DNA of 64,000 bases from CAYMEK01 sp964389305. Its GTDB lineage: Bacteria; Spirochaetota; Spirochaetia; SZUA-6; DRHE01. Shown piece after piece: positions 16,263-25,079 of this stretch. A model generated the notes under the pieces. That model was not told where the DNA came from and searched no databases. It was given only the letters and a program-made list of their open reading frames with translations. A program made the position numbers and the translations under genes. The stretch covers positions 1 through 64,000 of the forward strand of contig CAYMEK010000016.1 in NCBI GenBank assembly GCA_964389305.1, in the 5' to 3' direction. Within the stretch, counting starts at the first letter, position 1, and each line of letters opens with the position of its first letter.

Positions 16263-17453
16263 CTACTCGATAATGTCCGTTACAGCACCGGCGGCGACTG
16301 TCCGCCCACCTTCGCGAATAGCAAACCTCAAGCCCTTTTCTACAGCGATCGTATGGATGAGCTCGACATCCAGCTCACAGTTGTCCCCCGGCATTACCAT
16401 CTGGCGATCTTCAGGCAGGGTTACGGATCCGGTAATATCGGTGGTCCGGAAGTAAAATTGAGGTCTGTACCCGGTAAAGAACGGAGAGTGCCGTCCACCC
16501 TCTTCCTTGGTCAGTGCGACAATTTGAGCCTTGAACTTGTGATGAGGGGTAATTGTTCCCGGCTTGGCCAAAACCTGACCTCTCTGTACTTCGTTTTTTT
16601 CCACGCCGCGCAGCAGGCAGCCTACATTGTCGCCTGCCTGACCTTCATCGAGTATCTTATTGAACATCTCTACACCGGTAACTACGGTTTTACGAGTGTC
16701 TTTGATACCGACGATCTCGACCTCTTCACCAACCTTGATCACGCCGCGCTCGATCCTGCCGGTCACAACGGTTCCGCGGCCGGATATCGAGAAAACGTCC
16801 TCGATCGGCATCTGGAAAGGTTTGTCCACCGGACGCTGCGGCAGGGGGAAATACTCGTCCATGGTTTTGAGTAATTCCTCCACCGGCTTCATGGCCTCCG
16901 GGTCCGTGGGATTCTCCATCGCCTGCAAGGCCGAGCCCTTAACGATGGGTATGTCGTCACCAGGAAACTCGTACTCTTTCAGCACGTCGCGGACTTCTTC
17001 CTCGACCAATTCGATCAGGTCAGGGTCGTCGACCTGGTCGGTTTTATTCAGAAACACGACGATCGCCGGCACGCCTACCTGACGGGCCAGGAGAATGTGC
17101 TCCCGAGTCTGCGGCATGACCGAGTCCGGAGCCGATACGACCAAAATCGATCCGTCCATCTGGGCGGCGCCGGTGATCATGTTCTTGATATAGTCGGCGT
17201 GACCCGGGCAGTCCACGTGCGCGTAGTGCCTCTTGTCGGTCTGGTACTCCACGTGCCTGGTGTTGATGGTGATACCCCTCGACTTTTCCTCCGGGGCATT
17301 GTCGATATCCTCGAACTTCATCACCTTATCGCCGAACTTGGCATTGCAATACATGGTAATCGCCGCTGTAAGAGTGGTTTTACCATGATCCACATGACCA
17401 ATCGTTCCCACATTTATATGGGGCTTGGTCCTCTCAAACTTTGCCTTCGCCAT
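16263..17453 (-). CDS. tuf: Elongation factor Tu
   Basis: A 396-residue EF-Tu. G1 GHVDHGKTT is at residues 18-26 region, G3 DCPGHADY near residue 80, and G4 NKTDQVDD near residue 135. Domains 2 and 3 follow (SISGRGTVVTGRIERGV; TEEGGRHSPF-like KEEGGRHSPFFTGYRPQFYFRTTDITG in pieces). It delivers aminoacyl-tRNA to the ribosome. Only this tuf copy is seen in the window, in str-operon position downstream of fusA. Confidence 0.98.
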   Translation of the reverse strand: MAKAKFERTKPHINVGTIGHVDHGKTTLTAAITMYCNAKFGDKVMKFEDIDNAPEEKSRGITINTRHVEYQTDKRHYAHVDCPGHADYIKNMITGAAQMDGSILVVSAPDSVMPQTREHILLARQVGVPAIVVFLNKTDQVDDPDLIELVEEEVRDVLKEYEFPGDDIPIVKGSALQAMENPTDPEAMKPVEELLKTMDEYFPLPQRPVDKPFQMPIEDVFSISGRGTVVTGRIERGVIKVGEEVEIVGIKDTRKTVVTGVEMFNKILDEGQAGDNVGCLLRGVEKNEVQRGQVLAKPGTITPHHKFKAQIVALTKEEGGRHSPFFTGYRPQFYFRTTDITGSVTLPEDRQMVMPGDNCELDVELIHTIAVEKGLRFAIREGGRTVAAGAVTDIIE

Positions 17454-17488
17454 GATTACCTCCTTGCTTTTTTAAGGCAAAACGATTT

Positions 17489-19588
17489 CTACATCCGCAC
17501 AAAGCCCGCCCCCCCACGGACCCGTTTTACGATCTCATCCTGAACTGCCTGGGGGATCTGTTGATAGGAGGAAAACTGCATGGTGTGGTTTGCTCGTCCC
17601 TGAGAAAGCGTGCGCAGCCGGGTGGTATACCCGAACAACAGGCGCAATGGAACGAAGGCTTTTACCACCTTACCCCCATGCCGATCTTCGATTCCCTCAA
17701 TCCGTCCCATTCTTCCCATGAGGTCAGAGATCAGATCCCCGAGATATTCTTCGGGAGTGAAGATCTCCACACCCATGATCGGTTCCAGGATGGCCGGTTT
17801 GGCTTTTTCAAGCCCTTTTTTATACGCCATCGAGGCGGCAATTCGGAAAGCCATCTCGCTGGAGTCTACCTCGTGATAGGACCCGTCCAGCAGAATGGCT
17901 CGAAAATCAACGACCGGATATCCGGCCAGCACCCCGTTGTTCATGGCTTCTTCGATTCCCTTCTGAACAGCGGGTATGTACTCCTTTAGAACCCTGCCGC
18001 CTACGATCTCGTTTTCAAACAGAAACCCAGTCCCCGCCGGAAGCGGCTCGAAACGCATCACTACATGCCCGTACTGACCGCGCCCCCCGCTCTGCCTGAT
18101 GAATCTCCCTTCGGCTTCAGCAATCGCGGTTATAGTCTCTCTGTAGGCCACCTCCGGTTTGCCGACGCCAGCCTCGACGTTGTACTCCCGGAACAGCCGC
18201 TGCAGGAGGATCTCCAGATGCAGCTCTCCCATTCCGGACAGCACAGTCTGTCCGGTTTCCTGATCGTAGCGAATCCTGAAGGTAGGATCTTCGTCCAGGA
18301 GCTTGCTTATCGCCGTGCTCAAGTCTGCGGCATCGGCCTTGGTCTTGGGCTCTATGGCGACGGAGACCACAGGCTCTGGGAAAACCATCGTCTCCAGAAC
18401 TATCGGGTGCTTCCCGATGCACAGAGTATCGCCGGTGGTTACCTTTTTAAGCCCTACCGCAGCAGCGATATCTCCCGCCCGAACGACCTCGATTTGTTCC
18501 CGGTCGTTGGCATGTATACGCAACAGTCGATGAATCCTATCCCATCTGTTTGCCGATGCATTGTACACCCTGCTGCCCACATTAAGCGTTCCGCTATACA
18601 CCCTGAAGTAAGCCAACTTCCCGACGTAGGCGTCGCTCACGATTTTGAATACCAGGGCGGAGAACGGCCCCTCCGGATCCGATTCCAGGGAGATGTAGTC
18701 CCCCGTATTCGGCTGCATGGCCGAAATCGAGGGAATATCCTTCGGTGACGGCAGATAGTCGACCACTGCATCCAGCAGCGTCTGTATGCCCTTATTCCTG
18801 AATGCAGCCCCACAAACCACCGGAAAGATCTTTCCTCTGAGTGTGGCTGCCCTCAAGACCTCCTTGATTCGTTTCTCCGACAGCCGCTTTCCCTCGAGGT
18901 ATTCCCCCAGGAACTCATCATCGGTTTCGGAAAGCCTTTCCAAAAGAGCCTCCCGCATCTTGCCCGCTTTTTGAACCAGTGCTTCAGGCACTTCGGCTTC
19001 TCGGAACCGGGCTCCGAGAATATCTTCGTCCCAAAGGTAAGTCTTCATGGTGATGAGATCTACCACGCCGGTAAAAGCGGATTCCTCTCCCACTGGCAGC
19101 TGAATGGCCGTGGCATTAGCACCCAGCCGACGGTGCATCTCTTCGATCACCTGTTCGAAGCGTGCCCCTGCCCGGTCCAGCTTGTTGATGAAGGCGATGC
19201 GGGGAATCTTATAGCGATTAGCCTGCTTCCAGACCGTTTCGCTCTGCGGTTCGACCCCCTTTACGGCACAAAAAACGCCTATGACTCCATCTAATACTCT
19301 CAAAGAACGTTCCACCTCGGCCGTGAAATCAACATGACCGGGCGTGTCGATTATATTTATCTGGCAGCCTTTCCAGGAGCAGAAAGTCGCAGCGGCGGTT
19401 ATGGTGATACCCCGCTCCTTTTCCAACTCCATCCAGTCCATCTCCGCTTCCCCGGCATGTACCTCCCCCATCCTGTGGGTTCGGCCTGCATAGTACAGGA
19501 TACGCTCCGTCGTTGTTGTCTTCCCGGCATCAATATGTGCCGTGATCCCGATGTTGCGAATCCTGTCCAGCGGAAACGGAACGGACAT
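17489..19588 (-). CDS. fusA: Elongation factor G
   Basis: A 699-residue EF-G with G1 AHIDAGKTTTTERILYYAG (residues 16-34), G3 DTPGHVDFTAEVERSLRVLDG, G4 NKLDRAGA and domains II-V (domain IV with RQSGGRGQYGHV near residue 505; domain V with PIMGVEIFTPEEYLGDLISDLMGR in pieces). It catalyses translocation. It lies in str-operon order after rpsG, with a 119-base gap that shows no obvious promoter. Spirochaetes often split translocation and recycling between two EF-G paralogues; from this sequence alone I cannot say which type this is. Confidence 0.97.
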   Translation of the reverse strand: MSVPFPLDRIRNIGITAHIDAGKTTTTERILYYAGRTHRMGEVHAGEAEMDWMELEKERGITITAAATFCSWKGCQINIIDTPGHVDFTAEVERSLRVLDGVIGVFCAVKGVEPQSETVWKQANRYKIPRIAFINKLDRAGARFEQVIEEMHRRLGANATAIQLPVGEESAFTGVVDLITMKTYLWDEDILGARFREAEVPEALVQKAGKMREALLERLSETDDEFLGEYLEGKRLSEKRIKEVLRAATLRGKIFPVVCGAAFRNKGIQTLLDAVVDYLPSPKDIPSISAMQPNTGDYISLESDPEGPFSALVFKIVSDAYVGKLAYFRVYSGTLNVGSRVYNASANRWDRIHRLLRIHANDREQIEVVRAGDIAAAVGLKKVTTGDTLCIGKHPIVLETMVFPEPVVSVAIEPKTKADAADLSTAISKLLDEDPTFRIRYDQETGQTVLSGMGELHLEILLQRLFREYNVEAGVGKPEVAYRETITAIAEAEGRFIRQSGGRGQYGHVVMRFEPLPAGTGFLFENEIVGGRVLKEYIPAVQKGIEEAMNNGVLAGYPVVDFRAILLDGSYHEVDSSEMAFRIAASMAYKKGLEKAKPAILEPIMGVEIFTPEEYLGDLISDLMGRMGRIEGIEDRHGGKVVKAFVPLRLLFGYTTRLRTLSQGRANHTMQFSSYQQIPQAVQDEIVKRVRGGAGFVRM

Positions 19589-19707
19589 ACGCTCGCCGCC
19601 TTGACTACTCTCTCACGCATCGGCTGTAGCCCACACCATACAGGCTGCCGAACCCGGCGGCGGCCGATAGGCCACACGAGCACCGGCTGAGCTCAATCCT
19701 CTAGGGC

Positions 19708-20178
19708 TTACCAGCGATAATGGGCAAATGCCTTGTTTGCTTCCGCCATTCGATGAGTGTCTTCCTTTTTCTTAAAAGCAGCTCCTGTCTGATTGTAGGC
19801 ATCGGTCAACTCGGCGGCCAGCTTTTCGCTCATCGAGTTTCCGTGCCTCTCCCGAGAATACTGAATGATCCAGCGCATAGCCAGAGCTTCCCGGCGGCTC
19901 TCACGCACTTCCACGGGAACCTGGTAGGTAGAGCCTCCAACCCGGCGTGATTTTACCTCCACTACCGGCTTGACGTTTTCAAGAGCCTTCTCAAATACTT
20001 CCACCGGATTCTTGTCTACTTTTTTCTTTATAATGTCCAGGGCGCCGTAGACGATACCGTAGCCCACGGATTTCTTGCCCCGCAGCATCATACGCATAAC
20101 CAAGGTGGATATAGCCACATTGTGATACTTAGGGTCTGGTTGAATCGGCCGCCTCGGTATTACTCTTCTTCTCGGCAT
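19708..20178 (-). CDS. rpsG: 30S ribosomal protein S7
   Basis: A 156-residue S7: MPRRRVIPRRPIQPDPKYHN, then KSVGYGIVYGALDII, VKSRRVGGSTYQVPVEVR and the C-terminal HRMAEANKAFAHYRW. S7 nucleates the 30S head and autoregulates the str operon in E. coli. It lies 12 bases downstream of rpsL. Confidence 0.98.
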   Translation of the reverse strand: MPRRRVIPRRPIQPDPKYHNVAISTLVMRMMLRGKKSVGYGIVYGALDIIKKKVDKNPVEVFEKALENVKPVVEVKSRRVGGSTYQVPVEVRESRREALAMRWIIQYSRERHGNSMSEKLAAELTDAYNQTGAAFKKKEDTHRMAEANKAFAHYRW

Positions 20179-20190
20179 ACGGTATCCTCG

Positions 20191-20565
20191 TCAAGCCTTG
20201 GGTCTCTTGGTTCCATACTTCGATCTGGCCTTGCGCCGATCCTCAACCCCCAGCGTATCCTTGGCTCCGCGTATGATGTGGTAGCGCACCCCAGGCAGAT
20301 CTTTTACTCTGCCCCCTCGAATCAGGACTACCGAGTGCTCCTGCAGATTGTGGCCGATCCCCGGAATGTAGGCTGTTACCTCAATTCCGTTCACCAGTCG
20401 TACACGGGCCACTTTTCGCAGCGCGGAGTTCGGCTTCTTGGGGGTGACCGTCATGACCCGGGTACACACTCCCCGCTTCTGCGGGCAGGATTGCAGTGCC
20501 GGAGCCTTGTTTTTCTTGTGAACAGCTTCTCTGCCCTTGCGAACAAGCTGATTGATCGTTGGCAT
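20191..20565 (-). CDS. rpsL: 30S ribosomal protein S12
   Basis: A 124-residue S12 beginning MPTINQLVRKGRE; the second of two adjacent ATG codons is chosen because it stands seven bases after AGGAG. The streptomycin-relevant TPKKPNSALRKVARV (Lys at the position of E. coli Lys43) and GRVKDLPGVRYH segments are wild type. Two sigma70-type promoters lie upstream, making this the first gene of a new transcript. Confidence 0.97.
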   Translation of the reverse strand: MPTINQLVRKGREAVHKKNKAPALQSCPQKRGVCTRVMTVTPKKPNSALRKVARVRLVNGIEVTAYIPGIGHNLQEHSVVLIRGGRVKDLPGVRYHIIRGAKDTLGVEDRRKARSKYGTKRPKA

Positions 20566-20625
20566 CATACCTCTCCTGGCGTACGACGGGCGCATAATCA
20601 CCCGTTCTCCATACAGGCGCGTGAG

Positions 20626-20654
20626 AATCTAACAATACGGACACAAAATGTCAA
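20626..20654 (-). promoter_or_regulatory. Promoter of the rpsL (str) operon, proximal
   Basis: Minus-strand TTGACA, exactly 17 bases, TAGATT. The start of transcription would fall about 50 bases before the rpsL start codon. Confidence 0.75.
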
Positions 20655-20786
20655 CCCCTCGAAGACTTCCGCCCTCAAGAAGTTGATCAGGGTTGGCCGT
20701 CTTTTTTCTATCCCCGTCCTGCACCGGATCGTTCTTCCGGGCAGTCACACCGCACATGCGTTCATCGCACCGGGTATGACTCCGTC

Positions 20787-20815
20787 AATATAGCACGCCT
20801 GCGCGCAACAATCAA
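20787..20815 (-). promoter_or_regulatory. Promoter of the rpsL (str) operon, distal
   Basis: Minus-strand TTGATT, 17 bases, TATATT, just after the rpoC stop codon. With the proximal box it forms a tandem pair 161 bases apart. No clear intrinsic terminator separates rpoC from these promoters, so read-through from rpoBC is possible. Confidence 0.6.
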
Positions 20816-20846
20816 GGACTTTCCGCTGCATCACCGCATTCAGAGC

Positions 20847-23800
20847 TCATTCCGCTTCCTGCAGCATGGCGGCCAGCTCTTTTTCCCGCTTCTTCTCCTC
20901 AAGAATCCGATTGACTTGAATGTCCAGGTCCTCCATGTTCTCATCGAGCAGCTTGATGTTATTGTACCCGCGGATTCCGGTCCCGGCCGGAATGAGATGA
21001 CCGATGATAACATTCTCCTTCAGACCGTGTAGATGATCCCGGCTTCCCTTGATCGAAGCATTGGTCAGTACCCGAGTGGTCTCCTGGAAGGAGGCCGCAG
21101 AGATGAAGCTGTCGATATTTAGAGACGCTTTGGTGATGCCCAGCAACAGCGGCCGGGCTATCGCCGACTGGCCGCCCTCGCGGATGACTTTCCTGTTTTC
21201 CTCATTAAACTTGTAGCGGTCGACCTGCTGACCGAAGATGAAATTCGTATCTCCCACCTGCATGATCTCGATCTTCTTCATCATCTGGCGAATGATCACT
21301 CCGATGTGCTTGTCGTTGATATTCACCCCCTGCAGACGGTACACCTCCTGGATCTCGTTAACCAGGTAGCTCTGCAAGGCCTGCTCGCCGAGGATGTGCA
21401 GCACATCATGGGGATCGATATTGCCCTCGCAAAGCTGCTCACCCGCCTCGACGACGTCGCCGTCCCGCACCAGCAGATGCTTGCCCATGGGAACGAGATG
21501 CTTGAACTCTTTTCTGTAGGGATCTACAACCAAGATGACCCGTTTGCCTTTCATCAAGCCGCGGAAGGAAACCACCCCACTCACCTTGGCCAGGACGGCC
21601 GGTGTCTTGGGCTTGCGAGCTTCGAAAAGCTCACCCACTCGGGGAAGCCCCCCCGTGATATCCCTGGTTTTCACGCTTTCTCTGGGCAGCTTAGCCAGAA
21701 TTCGGCCCGGTTCTATTTCCTCGCCGTCGAGCACATTGAGGTAGGCATTTCCGGGCAGGTAGTAGGTGGCCTTAGGCTCCCCCTTGGCGTCATGGATAAC
21801 AATCCTGGGTTGGAGGGTCTCCACCGTGTAGTCGGTTATCTTCTTCTCGATCTTGCCTGTATCCTCGTTGATCTCCTCCTTGAGGGTGGTCCCCAGGATG
21901 ATATCCTCGAATACGAGTACGCCACCCACCTCGGAGATTATTGGCTCGCTAAACGGATCGAAATAAGCGATCGTTTCCTCGGCAGCGACGATCTCTCCCG
22001 CCTTTACCAGGATCTCCGATCCGTTACGGATGTCCACTCGCTGCTGCTGAGCAATCAGTAGCAGGGACTCCTTGGTACGATGTACATAGGCAATTTCCTC
22101 GGCCGTGATCTTCCCGCCTTTGCGCTGCAGAACAGGCTCGCCCTTCAATACCTTCTGCCCGTTGTCGACTAAAACCCTGTCGCCTTTGTTTAGCTCGATG
22201 GTGCGCAGAATCCTGTGCACGGTGATATAGCCTTTGCGAGTGAAAAGAATATTGCCGTCTTTCAGCGGCACGGTGCTGCCGTTGATGGCCTCGATCAGCA
22301 CGGGATAGCGCAGGTAGATTCTGTTCTCTTCGCTGATCTTGGTGGCGGCCCCCCCGATATGAAAAGTGCGCATAGTGAGCTGAGTTCCCGGCTGGCCGAT
22401 GGACTGGGCTGCGATGATGCCCACAGCTTCTCCTATATTCACGGTGCGGTTGGAGGCGAGGTTGCGTCCATAGCACTTCACGCACACCCCGTGCTGAGCC
22501 TCGCAGGTCAGTACCGATCGAATGCGGACGTGCTCGATGCCGGCCGTTTCGATCTGGTCGGCTATCTCGTCGGTAACTTCCTGGTTCACGTCGACAATGA
22601 TCTCGCCGGTGATGGGGTGACGTACTCTTTCCAGGGTAAACCTGCCGACGATGCGGTCTCGCAGGGACTCGACAATTTCCTCACCGTCCTTGATGGCCCG
22701 CATCTCCAGCCCATTGATGGTACCGCAGTCTTCTTCATTGACTACTACGTCCTGGGCAATGTCCACCAGTCTACGGGTCAGATAGCCGGCGTCGGCGGTC
22801 TTCAATGCGGTATCGGCCAGACCTTTGCGGGCGCCGTTTGTCGATATGAAGAACTCGATCACCGAGAGCCCTTCCTTGAAGTTGCTGCGTATTGGCAGTT
22901 CGATGATCTCGCCGGAGGGTTTGGCCATCAGCCCGCGCATTCCTCCAAGCTGCCGAATCTGGCTGCGGGAGCCCCGGGCTCCGGAATAGGCCATCAGATG
23001 TACGGGGTTGAAACCGTTTCGATCCTTCCGGAGCTCATTCATCAACTCGTTGGTAATATACTCGTTGGTAGAGCTCCACACCTCCACGACCCGGTTGTAG
23101 CGCTCTTCGTTGGTTATATGTCCCTGCAGATACTGGTTCTGGATCTCCTCAACCTGAGTGTTGGCCTTGGAGATAAGCTGCCTCTTGGTTTCCGGTATGA
23201 CGATGTCCTCCATACCGATAGTGGCGCCAAACTTGGTGGCGTAACGAAAGCCGAGATCCTTGATCGTATCGAGCATCTTGACCGTTATGTCCGAATCGTG
23301 CTCGCTGTAGCACCTGGCAATCAGGGTACGCAGCTCCTTTTCTCCCAGAGGTTCATTGATGAAGCCGATCTCCCGCGGCAGTTCCTCGTTGAGGATAATC
23401 CTTCCCGGGGTGGTATCGATATACTGACCGTCTCGTTTAAGCTTGATCAGGGCCTGATAGTCTACGGAATGGGCATCGATGGCCATCAAGACTTCCTCGA
23501 TGGAGCTGAAGTACTTGCCCTCGCCTTTGGCGCCCGGACGGGCCATGGTGAGATAGTTGATCCCCAGTACCATATCCTGGGTGGGGATGACGATCGGATA
23601 GCCGTTGGCCGGATTGAGCAGATTTCGGGAGGAGAGCATTAGCGTCCAGCACTCGATCTGAGCGGCAGGGGTCAGGGGAACGTGCACCGCCATCTGATCG
23701 CCGTCGAAGTCGGCATTGAAGGCATGGCAAACCAGCGGGTGCAGCTTAATGGCCTTGCCCTCGACCAGGACCGGCTCGAAGGACTGAATCCCCAGTCTGT

Positions 23801-25055
23801 GCAGAGTCGGCGCGCGATTCAACAGCACCGGGTGCTCCGCTACTACCTCCTCGAGCACCGCCCAGACCTCCGGGGTCTCCATTTCCACCAGTGTCTTGGC
23901 CTTCTTGATATTATAGACCACGTCCTTCTCTACCAGCTTGCGCATTATGAAGGGTTTGTACAGCTCCAGGGCCATCTTGGTGGGCAGACCGCATTGATGC
24001 AGCTTGAGCTCCGGACCCACCACGATCACCGACCGGCCCGAGTAATCGACCCGTTTCCCCAGCAGGTTCTGGCGGAAACGCCCCTGCTTGCCCTTGAGCA
24101 TGTCCGAGAGGGATTTCAAAGGTCGGTTGGCCGCCCCTTTGACCACCCGCTTCTTCTTGGAGTTGTCGAAAAGGGCGTCAACCGCTTCCTGGAGCATCCG
24201 CTTTTCATTACGGATGATGATATCCGGGGCGTTGAGGGCCAGCAGCCGTTTCAGACGGTTGTTCCGGTTGATTACCCGCCGGTACAGGTCGTTCAGATCC
24301 GAGGTGGCAAAGCGGCCCCCGTCGAGCTGAACCATCGGCCGGAGTTCCGGGGGAATCACAGGAATCACATCGAGAATCATCCACTCCGGACGGTTTCCGG
24401 AGTCCCGAAACTGCTCTACGATCTCGATGCGCTTGAGCAGCCGCTTGTCGCTCTTACGCCCTTTCTCCAGCATCTTTACCCTCAGCTCGGCGGACAGAGC
24501 GTCCAGGTCGAGGGTTTCGAGCAGCGTGCGTATAGCCTCGGCCCCAATTCCGGCGGTAAAGGACATTCCGTAGCGCTCCTGGGCCTCCAGATACTCCTCT
24601 TCGCCCAGTAGCTGCATTTTTTTCAGATCCGTGTCACCCGGATCGATCACGATGTACTTCTCGTAGTAGAGGATCGAACGAAGGGCTACAATAGCCAGAT
24701 CCAGCAGAAGCCCCATCCGCGACGGCACGGAGCGATAGTACCAGATGTGGGATACGGGCGAGGCCAGCTCGATGTGGCCCATGCGCTCCCGGCGAACCCG
24801 GAAATGGGTTACCTCTACCCCACAGCGGTCGCAAATCACCCCCTTGTAGCGGATCGATTTAAACTTTCCGCAGTAACATTCCCATTCCTTGGTAGTACCG
24901 AAGATACGTTCGCAAAACAGTCCGTCCTTTTCCGGCCTCAAGGTCCGGTAGTTGATGGTTTCCGGCTTCTTGACCTCCCCGTAGGACCAGGCCCGAATCT
25001 GGTCTGGTGAAGCCAGCTTGATCATAATGCTGTCGAAATCCTGCATCTCTCGCAT
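20847..25055 (-). CDS. rpoC: DNA-directed RNA polymerase beta' subunit
   Basis: A 1402-residue beta' subunit. The N-terminal zinc ribbon is CYCGKFKSIRYKGVICDRCG near residue 56-75. The catalytic loop NADFDGDQMAVHVPL near residue 450 carries the three Mg-binding Asp. The second zinc site has CEAQHGVCVKCYGRNL near residue 860, and the trigger loop region GEAVGIIAAQSIGQPGTQLTMRTFH follows. It starts 24 bases after rpoB. Confidence 0.99.
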   Translation of the reverse strand: MREMQDFDSIMIKLASPDQIRAWSYGEVKKPETINYRTLRPEKDGLFCERIFGTTKEWECYCGKFKSIRYKGVICDRCGVEVTHFRVRRERMGHIELASPVSHIWYYRSVPSRMGLLLDLAIVALRSILYYEKYIVIDPGDTDLKKMQLLGEEEYLEAQERYGMSFTAGIGAEAIRTLLETLDLDALSAELRVKMLEKGRKSDKRLLKRIEIVEQFRDSGNRPEWMILDVIPVIPPELRPMVQLDGGRFATSDLNDLYRRVINRNNRLKRLLALNAPDIIIRNEKRMLQEAVDALFDNSKKKRVVKGAANRPLKSLSDMLKGKQGRFRQNLLGKRVDYSGRSVIVVGPELKLHQCGLPTKMALELYKPFIMRKLVEKDVVYNIKKAKTLVEMETPEVWAVLEEVVAEHPVLLNRAPTLHRLGIQSFEPVLVEGKAIKLHPLVCHAFNADFDGDQMAVHVPLTPAAQIECWTLMLSSRNLLNPANGYPIVIPTQDMVLGINYLTMARPGAKGEGKYFSSIEEVLMAIDAHSVDYQALIKLKRDGQYIDTTPGRIILNEELPREIGFINEPLGEKELRTLIARCYSEHDSDITVKMLDTIKDLGFRYATKFGATIGMEDIVIPETKRQLISKANTQVEEIQNQYLQGHITNEERYNRVVEVWSSTNEYITNELMNELRKDRNGFNPVHLMAYSGARGSRSQIRQLGGMRGLMAKPSGEIIELPIRSNFKEGLSVIEFFISTNGARKGLADTALKTADAGYLTRRLVDIAQDVVVNEEDCGTINGLEMRAIKDGEEIVESLRDRIVGRFTLERVRHPITGEIIVDVNQEVTDEIADQIETAGIEHVRIRSVLTCEAQHGVCVKCYGRNLASNRTVNIGEAVGIIAAQSIGQPGTQLTMRTFHIGGAATKISEENRIYLRYPVLIEAINGSTVPLKDGNILFTRKGYITVHRILRTIELNKGDRVLVDNGQKVLKGEPVLQRKGGKITAEEIAYVHRTKESLLLIAQQQRVDIRNGSEILVKAGEIVAAEETIAYFDPFSEPIISEVGGVLVFEDIILGTTLKEEINEDTGKIEKKITDYTVETLQPRIVIHDAKGEPKATYYLPGNAYLNVLDGEEIEPGRILAKLPRESVKTRDITGGLPRVGELFEARKPKTPAVLAKVSGVVSFRGLMKGKRVILVVDPYRKEFKHLVPMGKHLLVRDGDVVEAGEQLCEGNIDPHDVLHILGEQALQSYLVNEIQEVYRLQGVNINDKHIGVIIRQMMKKIEIMQVGDTNFIFGQQVDRYKFNEENRKVIREGGQSAIARPLLLGITKASLNIDSFISAASFQETTRVLTNASIKGSRDHLHGLKENVIIGHLIPAGTGIRGYNNIKLLDENMEDLDIQVNRILEEKKREKELAAMLQEAE

Positions 25056-25079
25056 ATAAAATCCCTCCCTGAAAACGAC

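Noticed and set aside
22215..23642. Long plus-strand ORF opposite rpoC
   Set aside because: Antisense to a universally conserved gene, no similarity, no ribosome-binding site.
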